37,768 nucleotides of DNA, from the NCBI GenBank assembly GCA_017431405.1, contig JAFRLB010000050.1, positions 1 through 37,768 on the forward strand, written 5' to 3'. This document shows positions 18,699-26,979 of the stretch, one piece after another. Each line of letters starts with the position of its first letter. Position 1 is the stretch's first letter. Made by a program: the position numbers and the translations under genes. The notes under the pieces were generated by a model. The model was not told the DNA's origin. It made no database searches and saw only the letters and a program-made list of their open reading frames with translations. The stretch comes from Erysipelotrichaceae bacterium. GTDB lineage: Bacteria; Bacillota_I; Bacilli_A; Erysipelotrichales; Erysipelotrichaceae.

Positions 18699-19760
18699 AT
18701 GGATAAAATGTTAAAACGTCTGCAGGGAATGCTGGACAGATACAACGAAATCAATGACTTACTGATAAACTCTAAGTTTTCTGACAACAGAGAATACGCC
18801 CGTTTAAGCAAGGAACAGTCCAACCTGGAAGCTCCGGTAAAGGCTTACCAGGAATTATTAGATGTAATGCAACACATCAAGGATGATGAAGAACTCTTAT
18901 CAGACCATGACTTAAGAGAAATGGCTGAAATGGAATTAGAGGAATTAAGAGAGCAGGAGCAGAAGCTCATTGACCATCTTGAAGTTCTGTTGATTCCAAA
19001 GGATCCTAACGATGAGTGCAATGCCATCATTGAAATCAGAGGCGCGGCCGGTGGTGATGAAGGTAACATCTTTGCCGGTGACTTATACAGGATGTATACC
19101 CGCTATGCCGAAAATAAAGGTTGGAAAACTGAAATATATGAAGCTGAAGAAAGTGAAGCCGGCGGTTTTACAATCATCAGTTTCCTGGTTAAGGGTAAGG
19201 ATGTTTATAAGGAATTAAAATTTGAATCTGGTGCTCACAGAGTACAGAGAGTACCAAAGACAGAATCAGCCGGCAGAATTCATACTTCAACCGCAACTGT
19301 TCTGTGTCTGCCTGATGTAGAGGAAGCTGATGTGGACATCAATCCGGAAGATCTGGTAATTGAAACTCACAGAGCTTCAGGTGCAGGCGGTCAGCACATC
19401 AACAAGACTGACTCAGCAGTAAGAATTACCCATACACCAACAGGCATTACCGTTAACTGTCAGGATGGCAGAAGCCAGATTCAGAACAGAGAACAGGCCA
19501 TGAGAATCATAACAGCCAGAGTATATGACTACTATCAGAGAAAGGCTGAAGCTGAAAAGGGCGCTGAAAGAAGAAGCAAGATCGGTACCGGTGACCGTTC
19601 TGAAAAGATCAGAACCTATAACTATCCGCAGAACAGAGTTACAGACCACAGAATCAACTTTACATTGCAGCAGCTTGACAGAGTAATGGAAGGCAAGCTT
19701 GATGACATCATCGCTGCCTTACTGGAAGCTGATCAGAAAGCCAAGATTGCCGGTGAATAA
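18699..19760 (+). CDS. prfA: Peptide chain release factor 1
   Basis: 353 residues. It recognises UAA and UAG and triggers peptide release. GGQ is at 230-232 in HRASGAGGQHINKTDSAV, and the codon-recognition tripeptide is PKT (186-188, P-x-T as expected for RF1). The C-terminus YNYPQNRVTDHRI is diagnostic. CAGGAGGT precedes the ATG. It is followed at once by prmC, which methylates the GGQ glutamine, the classical arrangement. Confidence 0.97.
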   Translation: MDKMLKRLQGMLDRYNEINDLLINSKFSDNREYARLSKEQSNLEAPVKAYQELLDVMQHIKDDEELLSDHDLREMAEMELEELREQEQKLIDHLEVLLIPKDPNDECNAIIEIRGAAGGDEGNIFAGDLYRMYTRYAENKGWKTEIYEAEESEAGGFTIISFLVKGKDVYKELKFESGAHRVQRVPKTESAGRIHTSTATVLCLPDVEEADVDINPEDLVIETHRASGAGGQHINKTDSAVRITHTPTGITVNCQDGRSQIQNREQAMRIITARVYDYYQRKAEAEKGAERRSKIGTGDRSEKIRTYNYPQNRVTDHRINFTLQQLDRVMEGKLDDIIAALLEADQKAKIAGE

Positions 19761-19761
19761 G

Positions 19762-20622
19762 ATGGCCAGCTACCATGACGTATTATGGCAGACCTTTAAG
19801 GAAATAAAGGATGCTGACATATCAGATGAAGCCGTCCAGTTATTAATGCTGGAACTGTGCAACATGTCTCACAATGACCTTTACCTTCATTACAATGATG
19901 AAATGCCTGAAGACTTGTACAAGCAGTATCAGGATGGGGTAAAGAGATTATTAAACAATGAACCGCTACAGTACATTGTCGGTCACCAGTGGTTTTACGG
20001 TTATCAGATCAACGTTAACCCGGAAGTATTAATTCCACGTTATGAAACTGAAGAACTGGTTGCCAACGTACTGGCAGACAGTGACTACTATTTCAAGGAT
20101 AAGGAAGAAATAACCATTGCCGATGTTGGTACCGGCAGTGGCGCCATAGCCATTGCTCTAAAAAAGGAAGAACCTAAATTCAGAATGTACGCTACAGACA
20201 TTTCCGATACAGCCCTGAAACAGGCTCAGGAAAATGCCGAGTTCAATGAATGTGAAGTTACCTTCTATCAGGGTGACATGTTACAGCCGTTAATTGACAG
20301 AAACATCAAACTGGACATTCTGGTTTCAAACCCGCCATACATTCCTGTTCATCAGGAAGTACAGAAAAGCGTTGAAGAATATGAACCACATGTAGCCTTA
20401 TTTGGCGGTAATGATGGCTTGTTCTTCTACCGCAAGATATTTGAAAATGCTCATAAGGTCATTAAGGAACACAGTTTCATGGCTTTTGAGATCGGCTATG
20501 ATGAAAAAGACGCAATAGTTGCAGAATTAAAGAAACACTTCCCACTTGACCGTTATGATGTCCTAAAGGATCTCAATGGCAAGGACAGAATGCTATTTGT
20601 ATATCACAACCTGGAGGAATAG
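19762..20622 (+). CDS. prmC: Release factor glutamine methyltransferase
   Basis: I choose the ATG at 19762 (MASYHDVLWQ, 286 residues), one base after the prfA stop; a longer frame inside prfA lacks homology. The SAM site is DVGTGSGAIA (121-130) and the catalytic NPPY is at 190-193. A helical N-terminal RF-binding domain (1-80) is complete. The enzyme N5-methylates the glutamine of GGQ in RF1 and RF2. CGGTGAATAAG before the start is a weak ribosome site, so translation is probably coupled to prfA. Confidence 0.95.
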   Translation: MASYHDVLWQTFKEIKDADISDEAVQLLMLELCNMSHNDLYLHYNDEMPEDLYKQYQDGVKRLLNNEPLQYIVGHQWFYGYQINVNPEVLIPRYETEELVANVLADSDYYFKDKEEITIADVGTGSGAIAIALKKEEPKFRMYATDISDTALKQAQENAEFNECEVTFYQGDMLQPLIDRNIKLDILVSNPPYIPVHQEVQKSVEEYEPHVALFGGNDGLFFYRKIFENAHKVIKEHSFMAFEIGYDEKDAIVAELKKHFPLDRYDVLKDLNGKDRMLFVYHNLEE

Positions 20623-20625
20623 AAC

Positions 20626-21000
20626 ATGCTCTTAGCAGTTACATATGATAATGGAGAAGTATTCCAGCACTTTGGAAAAACACCATTCTTCAAGTTATAT
20701 AACATCGTTGACGGTGAAATTCTCCAGCAGGAAGTAGTCAGCACTGATGGTCAGGGTCATGGTGCCTTAGCGGCCATATTAAATGCCTATGGAGTTGATG
20801 CATTATTCTGTGGCGGCATTGGCCCGGGTGCTGTAAATACCTTAGCCCAGATTGGAATCAAGTGTTTCCCTGGTGTTGAAGGAAACGCTGATGAAGCAGT
20901 TAATTCATTCCTTAAGGGTGAACTGATGTATGATCCTGATGCATCATGTAATCACCACCATGATGACGGTAACTGTTCACACGAACACTGTTGCCATTAA
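20626..21000 (+). CDS. NifX/NifB-type iron-molybdenum cofactor-like protein with His/Cys tail
   Basis: 124 residues. The first ~105 match the dinitrogenase iron-molybdenum cofactor family (PF02579): VTYDNGEVFQHFGKTPFFKLY and the glycine-rich FCGGIGPGAVNTLAQIG. The end (about 106-124) is a metal-binding tail with six His and four Cys (SCNHHHDDGNCSHEHCCH). There are no nitrogenase genes here. Stand-alone members in anaerobes are thought to carry iron-sulfur or metal clusters. GGAGG inside the end of prmC drives its start, so it is the third gene of the prfA-prmC transcript. Confidence 0.85.
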   Translation: MLLAVTYDNGEVFQHFGKTPFFKLYNIVDGEILQQEVVSTDGQGHGALAAILNAYGVDALFCGGIGPGAVNTLAQIGIKCFPGVEGNADEAVNSFLKGELMYDPDASCNHHHDDGNCSHEHCCH

Positions 21001-21004
21001 CAAA

Positions 21005-21029
21005 CAAAAAAACCTCAGCTGAGGTTTTT
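21005..21029. terminator. Bidirectional terminator between NifX-like and esterase genes
   Basis: An 18-bp perfect palindrome (AAACCTCAG/CTGAGGTTT), flanked by A and T runs, serves the two convergent genes. The esterase stop (21028-21030) touches the stem. Confidence 0.85.
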
Positions 21030-21774
21030 ATTTTACTTTATTTAAGAATTCGGTTATTGCATCCAGCACTTCATCAAGATGTCTGTTGTAGCAGTGGTCA
21101 TCACCCTTAATTATGGCCAGCTGGCAATTACGGTATTTTTTCTCTAATTCATAGGCATATTCAACCGGAACGGCTTCATCTTCATCACCATGAACAATGA
21201 ACACCGGTTTTTTATATTTGCCTATGACATAATCAACATCTATCAGTTGTGCGGCCCTGACGTAGTCACCATTCAGGCTGTAGCTGGGAATGGTTACCTT
21301 ATCAGGGACGTCATCAGGATCAAATTGCATACCTAATATTTCTCCCTTTCTTGCCCCATCGCTGTTAACAACGGCTGGAGACAATGGCATTATAGCCTTA
21401 AACTGATTATTTCTCAGGCCGCCTAATATCATTGTCAGTAATCCTCCCTGGGAGTGTCCGGCAATATATAAGTCACTGACAAAATCCAGACTTCTGGCAT
21501 AATCTATTACCTTGAAGCCATTTAAGATCCACTTTAATAAGTTGTGGTCTTCAAAGACTCCTTCACTTTTGCCATGGCCATACATTTCAGCTCTTAAGGT
21601 CGCAAAGCCAAGCTGATTCATTCTTTCAGCTATGGCTACAATGTGGGTTTCTTCCATGTCACCGGTAAGGCCATGAATGACTATTACCAGTGGATACTTA
21701 TCTTTCTTTTCTACAGGCAAATCTAATTTACAATGTAATCTGATGCCTTCATCATTAATATAGAATTCCTTCAT
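21028..21774 (-). CDS. Alpha/beta hydrolase, cinnamoyl/feruloyl esterase-like
   Basis: 248 residues. The nucleophile is S108 in GHSQGG, the acid is D197 or D199 in HGDEDEAVP, and the histidine is H227 in GDDHCYNRH. The HGLTGDMEETHIV oxyanion segment and YGHGKSEGVFEDHNLL resemble the intracellular cinnamoyl esterases of lactobacilli. Such enzymes split esters of plant phenolic acids; that activity is inferred from resemblance and a general esterase is equally possible. No signal peptide. AAGGAGAATC precedes the ATG. Confidence 0.87.
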   Translation of the reverse strand: MKEFYINDEGIRLHCKLDLPVEKKDKYPLVIVIHGLTGDMEETHIVAIAERMNQLGFATLRAEMYGHGKSEGVFEDHNLLKWILNGFKVIDYARSLDFVSDLYIAGHSQGGLLTMILGGLRNNQFKAIMPLSPAVVNSDGARKGEILGMQFDPDDVPDKVTIPSYSLNGDYVRAAQLIDVDYVIGKYKKPVFIVHGDEDEAVPVEYAYELEKKYRNCQLAIIKGDDHCYNRHLDEVLDAITEFLNKVK

Positions 21775-21822
21775 TATGATTCTCCTTGAACTTAATACTA
21801 TTATTGCATAAGGAGGGCAAAT

Positions 21823-21848
21823 TAAAAAACCTCTAACGAGGTTTTTTA
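21823..21848 (-). terminator. Intrinsic terminator after rpoE
   Basis: AAAAAACCTC-taac-GAGGTTTTTT, a 10-bp symmetrical stem. The rpoE stop codon (21846-21848) lies at its edge. Confidence 0.88.
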
Positions 21849-22184
21849 ATATTCATCCTTACTGTCATCAGATACAACATCCAGCTCGTCGCTGTCCTGT
21901 TCAATTTCATCATCCTCTTCGGAATCTTCGTCTACAAGAGTGGTTGTATCAATGTAAACTTCGTCAAATTTGTGGTTGCTCTTGAGATCCCATTCATTAT
22001 TTTCCAAAGAAGTGAATCTACCGTCCAATGTCAGATCAGTATAGAATTGAGAAATCTTTCTTTGCGCCTGTGCATCATTGAAGCCCAACTCAGATTTCAC
22101 TACCTGCCACAGATCTCTGAATGAAACGCTGTGCCTTTGGGCTTTCAAATAATCATAAGCGACATCAATTGTCCTTACACTCAC
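21846..22184 (-). CDS. rpoE: DNA-directed RNA polymerase delta subunit
   Basis: 112 residues with a GTG start (GTG AGT GTA AGG) preceded by GGGAGG. The N-terminal winged-helix HARE-HTH domain (about 1-70) contains VSFRDLWQVVKSELGF and ISQFYTDLTLDGRF. The C-terminus (about 83-112) is almost entirely Asp, Glu and Ser, the disordered tail that displaces nucleic acid from RNA polymerase and speeds recycling. Delta is restricted to Bacillota and relatives, which supports the placement of the organism. The tail is shorter than in Bacillus subtilis. Confidence 0.92.
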   Translation of the reverse strand: MSVRTIDVAYDYLKAQRHSVSFRDLWQVVKSELGFNDAQAQRKISQFYTDLTLDGRFTSLENNEWDLKSNHKFDEVYIDTTTLVDEDSEEDDEIEQDSDELDVVSDDSKDEY

Positions 22185-22249
22185 TATTCTCTCGCCTCCC
22201 GTACAATTATTAAATAGTTTCGAGTTTGATTCCCCTTTTAACTTCTATG

Positions 22250-22277
22250 ATTATAATATAAAAACATATTTATGCAA
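22250..22277 (-). promoter_or_regulatory. Sigma-A promoter for rpoE
   Basis: TTGCAT, 16-base spacer and TATAAT on the minus strand, leaving a leader of about 60 nt before the GTG. Confidence 0.65.
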
Positions 22278-22279
22278 TA

Positions 22280-22499
22280 GCAATTTACATTATTTTTACC
22301 TGTTTTTACATCATAATCTGCAAAGCTGCTTTTTTAGCGAAAAAGTAACTATTTCAGGACAGAACTACCTATAATAGACGTATTCCAAAATCTTTTGATA
22401 CGACTTCTGTTTCAGGCATTTTTGTCCTATTTGCTACACTTATACTAGCATCTGTTATAAACAGCGTAAAGTATTATACTAATTTATTTTTTCACAATA
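22280..22499. other. Non-coding stretch with promoter-like and hairpin elements
   Basis: No credible ORF lies between the rpoE promoter and the SanA-like gene. On the plus strand CTATAAT occurs near 22370, and TTGCTA with an 18-base spacer to TTATAA near 22430-22460, next to the inverted repeat CTGTT-ata-AACAG. On the minus strand TATAAT occurs near 22475. An unannotated small RNA or 3' region is possible; I see no recognised RNA family or clear terminator. Confidence 0.3.
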
Positions 22500-23108
22500 T
22501 TAATAGTACTGTGCTTTGGGCTTTATGATGACCTGGAAGAAGTCCTTGCATCTGGCTACAGTTTCTCTTATCTGATACCAGAACATTGAAGGTCCATAGT
22601 CATCATTATCACTTGCGATGCCACTTGCTTCCAAACCTAAACCCCTGGCGATGTAAATGGCTCTGGATAAGTGGAACTTCTGGGTTACGACAATTACCTT
22701 CCTGGCGCCATAGATGTTCTTCAAGCGCCACAAACTGTCATAGGTACTTAACCCATAGACATCGCCTTCAATGGTCAGTGATGGATCAATCTTATAGGCA
22801 TAGTTCTTCATTACCTTTACTTCATCATGTATTTCTGCATCTTCGGAATCACCGGTAAACATTATCTTGATTCCTGTTTCCTTACTGGCTTTCATGCCGG
22901 TTATTATTCTGTCTCTTAACAGTTTTGTCGGGGTTTCCTCATCCAGATAACCGCAACCGAAAACCACGACATAATCACCGTCCTTATCCAGCTTTTCAAC
23001 ATCGGTAATGTACTTCTGACTGGAAACTATGACGGTTATGTTTATGATTATTACTGCGGCCATTACCAACAGAATGGCCAGTGTAATGTACTTTCCAATT
23101 TTCTTCAT
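22500..23108 (-). CDS. SanA/YdcF-like DUF218 membrane protein
   Basis: 202 residues. A single N-terminal membrane helix (about 8-29) is followed by a DUF218 domain: VVVFGCGYLDEETPTKLLRDRI, the TGDSEDAEIHDEVKVMKNYA segment and VVTQKFHLSRAIYIARGLGL are the conserved family blocks. Members such as SanA and ElyC affect envelope permeability or undecaprenyl-lipid handling in other bacteria; the biochemical activity is uncertain. There is no ribosome site: a TAAAAT box ends exactly six bases before the ATG, suggesting a leaderless transcript. Confidence 0.85.
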   Translation of the reverse strand: MKKIGKYITLAILLVMAAVIIINITVIVSSQKYITDVEKLDKDGDYVVVFGCGYLDEETPTKLLRDRIITGMKASKETGIKIMFTGDSEDAEIHDEVKVMKNYAYKIDPSLTIEGDVYGLSTYDSLWRLKNIYGARKVIVVTQKFHLSRAIYIARGLGLEASGIASDNDDYGPSMFWYQIRETVARCKDFFQVIIKPKAQYY

Positions 23109-23114
23109 GGAGTT

Positions 23115-23143
23115 ATTTTACAATACGAGATAAGCCATATAAA
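23115..23143 (-). promoter_or_regulatory. Promoter giving a predicted leaderless mRNA (SanA-like gene)
   Basis: TTTATA, 17-base spacer, TAAAAT (23115-23120), then AACTCC and ATG. With six bases after the -10 box, +1 would be the A of ATG. Confidence 0.5.
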
Positions 23144-23153
23144 GTCTTGTACT

Positions 23154-23184
23154 TAAAAAAATCTGTGCTTGTGAGCACAGATTT
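23154..23184 (-). terminator. Intrinsic terminator after lplA
   Basis: On the minus strand AAATCTGTGCT-caca-AGCACAGATTT is an 11-bp perfect stem followed by T. The lplA stop (23183-23185) overlaps the stem. Confidence 0.9.
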
Positions 23185-24163
23185 AATATGCAAGGTATTT
23201 CTTTATTGCCAGATACATCTTGGCGATGTCGGCGTGCATGTCCTTGTCAAACAGGGTAAACAGTCTGGTCTTGAAGGTATTGTCATCTACATGCATGCCA
23301 TCAAACATCTTATGCAGCCTGTCTTCAATTTCCAGATCTACCGCATCGGTAAACATGTCGATGTGGGTTATCGTGTTGTTTTCAACATCAACATACATCT
23401 GCAATTCACCGAAGGAATAGTAGTCATGAACGATTACGGTAAACTTGCCGATTGTATTGTAGATGTACTTATATGAATGATAGTGTTCAATTATGTCATC
23501 AAGATTGCCGGCTATGTTAAGTTCATACAGCGGGCCATAGCTGTTGGCTACGGCCTGTAATAAGGCCTGCTGCAGCTGGTTAAGCGATATTGAAGAATCA
23601 AAGTCCGTAATGTTGGCAGTTCTTGAGGAAATTGAATCAAAGCCCTTGGCCTGAATCTTTCTGTCTGAAACATTCAGATACTTTTCCATCTTTTCCTTAT
23701 CTACGTTCCACATTAGGGTACCATGATGCAGACAGTGTTCCTTTTCCGTCAGATAGGCATTGCCTGATACCTTGAAGCCATCAACCTCAATGTCATTACG
23801 TCCGCTGATGTAGGCTGGAATGTTCAGACTTCTCAATGCATTGACAACGGTCTGAGTCTGCTTTTCAATGTCATAGCTGTCAAGATACATCATGAAACTG
23901 AAGTTAAGATTACCGATGTCCTGATAAACTGCCCCACCGCCACTGCTTCTTCTTGCTAAGTAACAGTGATCGATTTCCATAGCCTGTAAGTGACATTCCT
24001 TATAGGCGTTCTGGTTTCTGCCAATCATTACCGTATTCTGGTTCTGACACAGGAAAAATACCAGACTGTTGGCAGGAATGTTGTGGAAAAGGTAATCTTC
24101 CAAAGCCAGGTTGTAATATGGATTAATACTGCCGCTTTTGATGTAATAACACTTTTCTATCAT
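23183..24163 (-). CDS. lplA: Lipoate-protein ligase A
   Basis: 326 residues. It activates lipoate with ATP and attaches it to lysines of 2-oxoacid dehydrogenase or glycine-cleavage carrier proteins. RRSSGGGAVYQD (from 71) is the lipoyl-AMP loop and KVSGNAYL carries the catalytic lysine; HHGTLMWNVD follows. The C-terminal accessory domain (about 245-326) is present, so this is the full-length two-domain form. The ATG overlaps the stop of the HD gene by four bases. It is the last gene of a six-gene operon led by an unknown protein and redox enzymes. No lipoylated substrate is encoded in the window. Confidence 0.93.
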   Translation of the reverse strand: MIEKCYYIKSGSINPYYNLALEDYLFHNIPANSLVFFLCQNQNTVMIGRNQNAYKECHLQAMEIDHCYLARRSSGGGAVYQDIGNLNFSFMMYLDSYDIEKQTQTVVNALRSLNIPAYISGRNDIEVDGFKVSGNAYLTEKEHCLHHGTLMWNVDKEKMEKYLNVSDRKIQAKGFDSISSRTANITDFDSSISLNQLQQALLQAVANSYGPLYELNIAGNLDDIIEHYHSYKYIYNTIGKFTVIVHDYYSFGELQMYVDVENNTITHIDMFTDAVDLEIEDRLHKMFDGMHVDDNTFKTRLFTLFDKDMHADIAKMYLAIKKYLAY

Positions 24164-25368
24164 AGTTCTATTTCCTTTGGGTAAAACACGCGTTCATCCT
24201 GTTCGTTTATCGTGCTCAGTGACTTAACTACCTGTGATACATTTGACAGTTCCTCAATCGTTCCATTATCCATTAAGACATAGATGTTATCGGAACCGTC
24301 CCCGGTATATGGCAGATACGGTATCTGCTTCTGATGATCCTTGACCACGTAGTATCTTGGATCATAGCCTTTTTTCTTACACTCATTGATAAGGTATTCT
24401 TCCCTGTCAGCTGACATGTATTCAAACAGATTACGGTTAAGAACTCTGCCGGCCAGATCACTTAATACTGGATCCTTGGACCTGCGCATTAATGAGAAGC
24501 TGTACATGCAGGTTGAATCATCAAGCAGATACATTTCCTCATTTGACAGACGTTTCTTTGTCAACAGTTCCCTGTACATCGGGTACTGTTCCAGGATATC
24601 TTCATTTTCACTGTACAGATCTCTTAATCTGGTGAATATGGATTTCAATAAGGTATCGTAGCTTCTTGAATTAGGATGATAGTACACCTGCCAGTACATG
24701 TGATATCTGGCCATGATGTAGTTTTCAACCGTGTAGATGCTGCTGCGCTTTACAACGACCTTATTATTCTTAACGCGCATTGTTCTTAATATTCTGTCCA
24801 AGTCGATCTGACCATAGCTTACACCGGTAAAATATGAATCTCTTAACAGATAATCAAGTCTGTCAGCGTCAAGCTGAGAGCTTATCAGCTGACTTAGTAT
24901 CGGATTTGGATGGGTATGATCAATTACCGAAGCCACTTCTTCAGGAAGATTCTCATCAATGTTTCTTAGTACATTGGCTACTTCACTTGGTCCGGTTATG
25001 ATCTGAGCAGTATAGAGTTCATGCTTACAGGAAAGAATGCTCTCAAAGGAATGAGAAAACGGTGCATGTCCAATGTCATGCAGTAAGGCCGCAACCATTA
25101 ATACCATTTTTTCTCTCTCAGTTAAGGTATTTCTGATGTCGTCAACTTCATTTATCATTCTGCGGGCTATTTCATAAGCGCCTAAGGAATGCATCATTCT
25201 TGAATGTTCACCGCTTGGAAAAACCATCAGTGTACTGCCAAGCTGTCTGACTCTTCTTAACCTCTGAAATTCCTTACTGTTGATCAGATCCCAGATGACC
25301 TTGTCTTCAATGTGGATGTAACCGTGGATCGGGTCTCTGATTACTCTCTTTTCCGCAAGCTTCTCCAT
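24160..25368 (-). CDS. HD-domain dNTP triphosphohydrolase-like protein (YwfO type)
   Basis: 402 residues. An SAMHD1/dGTPase-like HD hydrolase: RDPIHGYI at the N-terminus, H of HSRMMHSLGAYEIARRM, HD of LLHDIGHAPFSHSFE, and D of QLDADRLDYLLRDS. These are the family's metal ligands and are intact. Relatives in Bacillus (YwfO) and Enterococcus hydrolyse deoxynucleoside triphosphates. Ends by overlapping lplA; starts nine bases after the DUF1667 stop. A dNTPase in the middle of a redox operon is probably a matter of transcript organisation rather than pathway. Confidence 0.88.
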   Translation of the reverse strand: MEKLAEKRVIRDPIHGYIHIEDKVIWDLINSKEFQRLRRVRQLGSTLMVFPSGEHSRMMHSLGAYEIARRMINEVDDIRNTLTEREKMVLMVAALLHDIGHAPFSHSFESILSCKHELYTAQIITGPSEVANVLRNIDENLPEEVASVIDHTHPNPILSQLISSQLDADRLDYLLRDSYFTGVSYGQIDLDRILRTMRVKNNKVVVKRSSIYTVENYIMARYHMYWQVYYHPNSRSYDTLLKSIFTRLRDLYSENEDILEQYPMYRELLTKKRLSNEEMYLLDDSTCMYSFSLMRRSKDPVLSDLAGRVLNRNLFEYMSADREEYLINECKKKGYDPRYYVVKDHQKQIPYLPYTGDGSDNIYVLMDNGTIEELSNVSQVVKSLSTINEQDERVFYPKEIEL

Positions 25369-25377
25369 TAATGCTCC

Positions 25378-25722
25378 TTACATGTTTCTAGTTGCGATGA
25401 CATCTGCTCCTGTATTAAGCAGATTTTCAACTATTACATCACCTGTCTTTACAGGTGAACTTACTTCAATGTTTCTTAACTGTCCCATGGCTTCAATTAA
25501 CAGTCCCTTTGGAATAGGCTTGTTAGTCTTGACTGGCAGACAGTCATGTAAGCCGCCCTTGATCTTGACTGTGGAAGTCAGAACTCTGGTAGGATTACGT
25601 AACTCATTTGCCCCATATTCTGCACCGATTAGACAGCTGTTTCCGGTTACCTTATAACCGTTTTCTTCATCAACCTTCAGGTGGCAGCCTCTAGGACAAC
25701 CTATGCAAATTAATTCGGTCAT
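25378..25722 (-). CDS. DUF1667 cysteine-motif protein
   Basis: 114 residues. The N-terminus has C-x-x-C-x-x-x-C (ICIGCPRGCHLKV; C6, C9, C13) and a fourth cysteine follows in NSCLIGAEYG, a likely iron-sulfur or metal site. DUF1667 proteins nearly always sit after the two flavoenzyme genes found here and are regarded as the small partner of an anaerobic glycerol-3-phosphate dehydrogenase-like complex. The ATG directly follows the stop of the preceding gene with no gap, so translation is coupled. No membrane segment. Confidence 0.88.
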   Translation of the reverse strand: MTELICIGCPRGCHLKVDEENGYKVTGNSCLIGAEYGANELRNPTRVLTSTVKIKGGLHDCLPVKTNKPIPKGLLIEAMGQLRNIEVSSPVKTGDVIVENLLNTGADVIATRNM

Positions 25723-26979
25723 TTATTCCACCTCTTTCACTGATACGGTAATACTGCCCTTGGCCTTATCCAGCATGACCTTAGGTACGATAATCTTTTC
25801 CATGCTGCCAGGAACAACATACTGACGTTTGAACTGAGATATGATCTGTCCTTCTTCATCAGTAACCAGTATTACACTGTTGCCAAATATCTTATTAACT
25901 CTGAAGAATATGTCTGTACTCTTCTTTACTAACGGGAAGTGAATGTGCTGAGGAACCGTATAGGTTACTCCCGGCAAGGTCTTAACTTCCATTATTGTTT
26001 CACTTTCATTGCTTAAGCCGTTAACGTAGTCTGCGGCGCTTTCGCCAGCCTTCTTGGCTTCTAAAGCTACGTTGTCTGCCAGGTCATGTACATGTACGAC
26101 GTTACCGCAGGCAAAGATGCCCTTCTGACTTGTTTCCATGTTTTCATAGACAACAGGTCCCTTTGTTCTTGGATCTAACTTAATGTCAGCCGCCTTGCTT
26201 AATTCATTCTCTGGGATCAAGCCGACAGATAACAGTACGGTATCGCAATCGAAATACATTTCACTGCCAGGAATTGGCTGGAAATGATCATCTACGGCAC
26301 TTACTGTAACGCCTTCAACTCTGGTCTCGCCTCTGATGTCAGTAATTGTATGACTCAGATAAAGTGGGATGTTGAAGTCTTCCAGACACTGCTTGATGTT
26401 TCTGGCTAAGCCGCCTGAATATGGATTTAATTCAACGCAAGCCAATACCTTGGCACCTTCCAAAGTCATTCTTCTGGCCATGATCAGACCAATGTCACCA
26501 GAACCTAAGATTACTACTCTCTTACCAACCATGTAACCGTCAATGTTCATGTATCTCTGGGCTGTACCGGCGGTAAAGACACCGGCTGCTCTGGTACCAG
26601 GAATGGCAATTGCACCTCTGGTTCTTTCACGGCAGCCCATGGCTAAGATTATGCTCTTGGCCTTTAAGCACTGATAACCGTTGACTGTATTGACAACGTG
26701 AACGGTATGGTCATCTTCAATGCTTAATACCATGGTATCAAGCATTACTTCCAGTTTGGTATCCTTTAACAGATCAATGAACTTGCCCGCAAATTCAGGA
26801 CCTGTCAGTTCTTCCTTAAACAGATGCAAGCCGAACCCGTTATGAATGCACTGGTTCAGAATGCCTCCTAATTCCTTATCTCTTTCTACGATCAGTACCT
26901 TTTCCAGTCCTTTATCGAGACACGCCTTGGCACTGGCTAAACCGGCAGGACCGCCGCCGATGATTATGACATCATACAT
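25723..26979 (-). CDS. NAD(P)/FAD-dependent oxidoreductase (GlpB/nitrite-reductase-like flavoprotein)
   Basis: 418 residues. The N-terminal FAD site is IIIGGGPAGLASA, and GCRERTRG lies before a second Rossmann fold VVILGSGDIGLIMARRM for NAD(P). A third FAD motif, GIFACGNVVHVHDLADNV, is near residue 295. It lacks the CxxC redox disulfide of thioredoxin-reductase relatives. Overlaps the upstream GlpO-like gene by eight bases and abuts DUF1667. The three together form a conserved anaerobe module that probably passes electrons between a hydroxy-acid or glycerol-3-phosphate and NAD(H); the substrate is inferred from family context. Confidence 0.9.
   Translation of the reverse strand: MYDVIIIGGGPAGLASAKACLDKGLEKVLIVERDKELGGILNQCIHNGFGLHLFKEELTGPEFAGKFIDLLKDTKLEVMLDTMVLSIEDDHTVHVVNTVNGYQCLKAKSIILAMGCRERTRGAIAIPGTRAAGVFTAGTAQRYMNIDGYMVGKRVVILGSGDIGLIMARRMTLEGAKVLACVELNPYSGGLARNIKQCLEDFNIPLYLSHTITDIRGETRVEGVTVSAVDDHFQPIPGSEMYFDCDTVLLSVGLIPENELSKAADIKLDPRTKGPVVYENMETSQKGIFACGNVVHVHDLADNVALEAKKAGESAADYVNGLSNESETIMEVKTLPGVTYTVPQHIHFPLVKKSTDIFFRVNKIFGNSVILVTDEEGQIISQFKRQYVVPGSMEKIIVPKVMLDKAKGSITVSVKEVE

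Noticed and set aside
20626-21000. Nitrogen-fixation gene
   Set aside because: NifX/NifB-type domains are widespread outside nitrogenase systems, and no nif gene is nearby.
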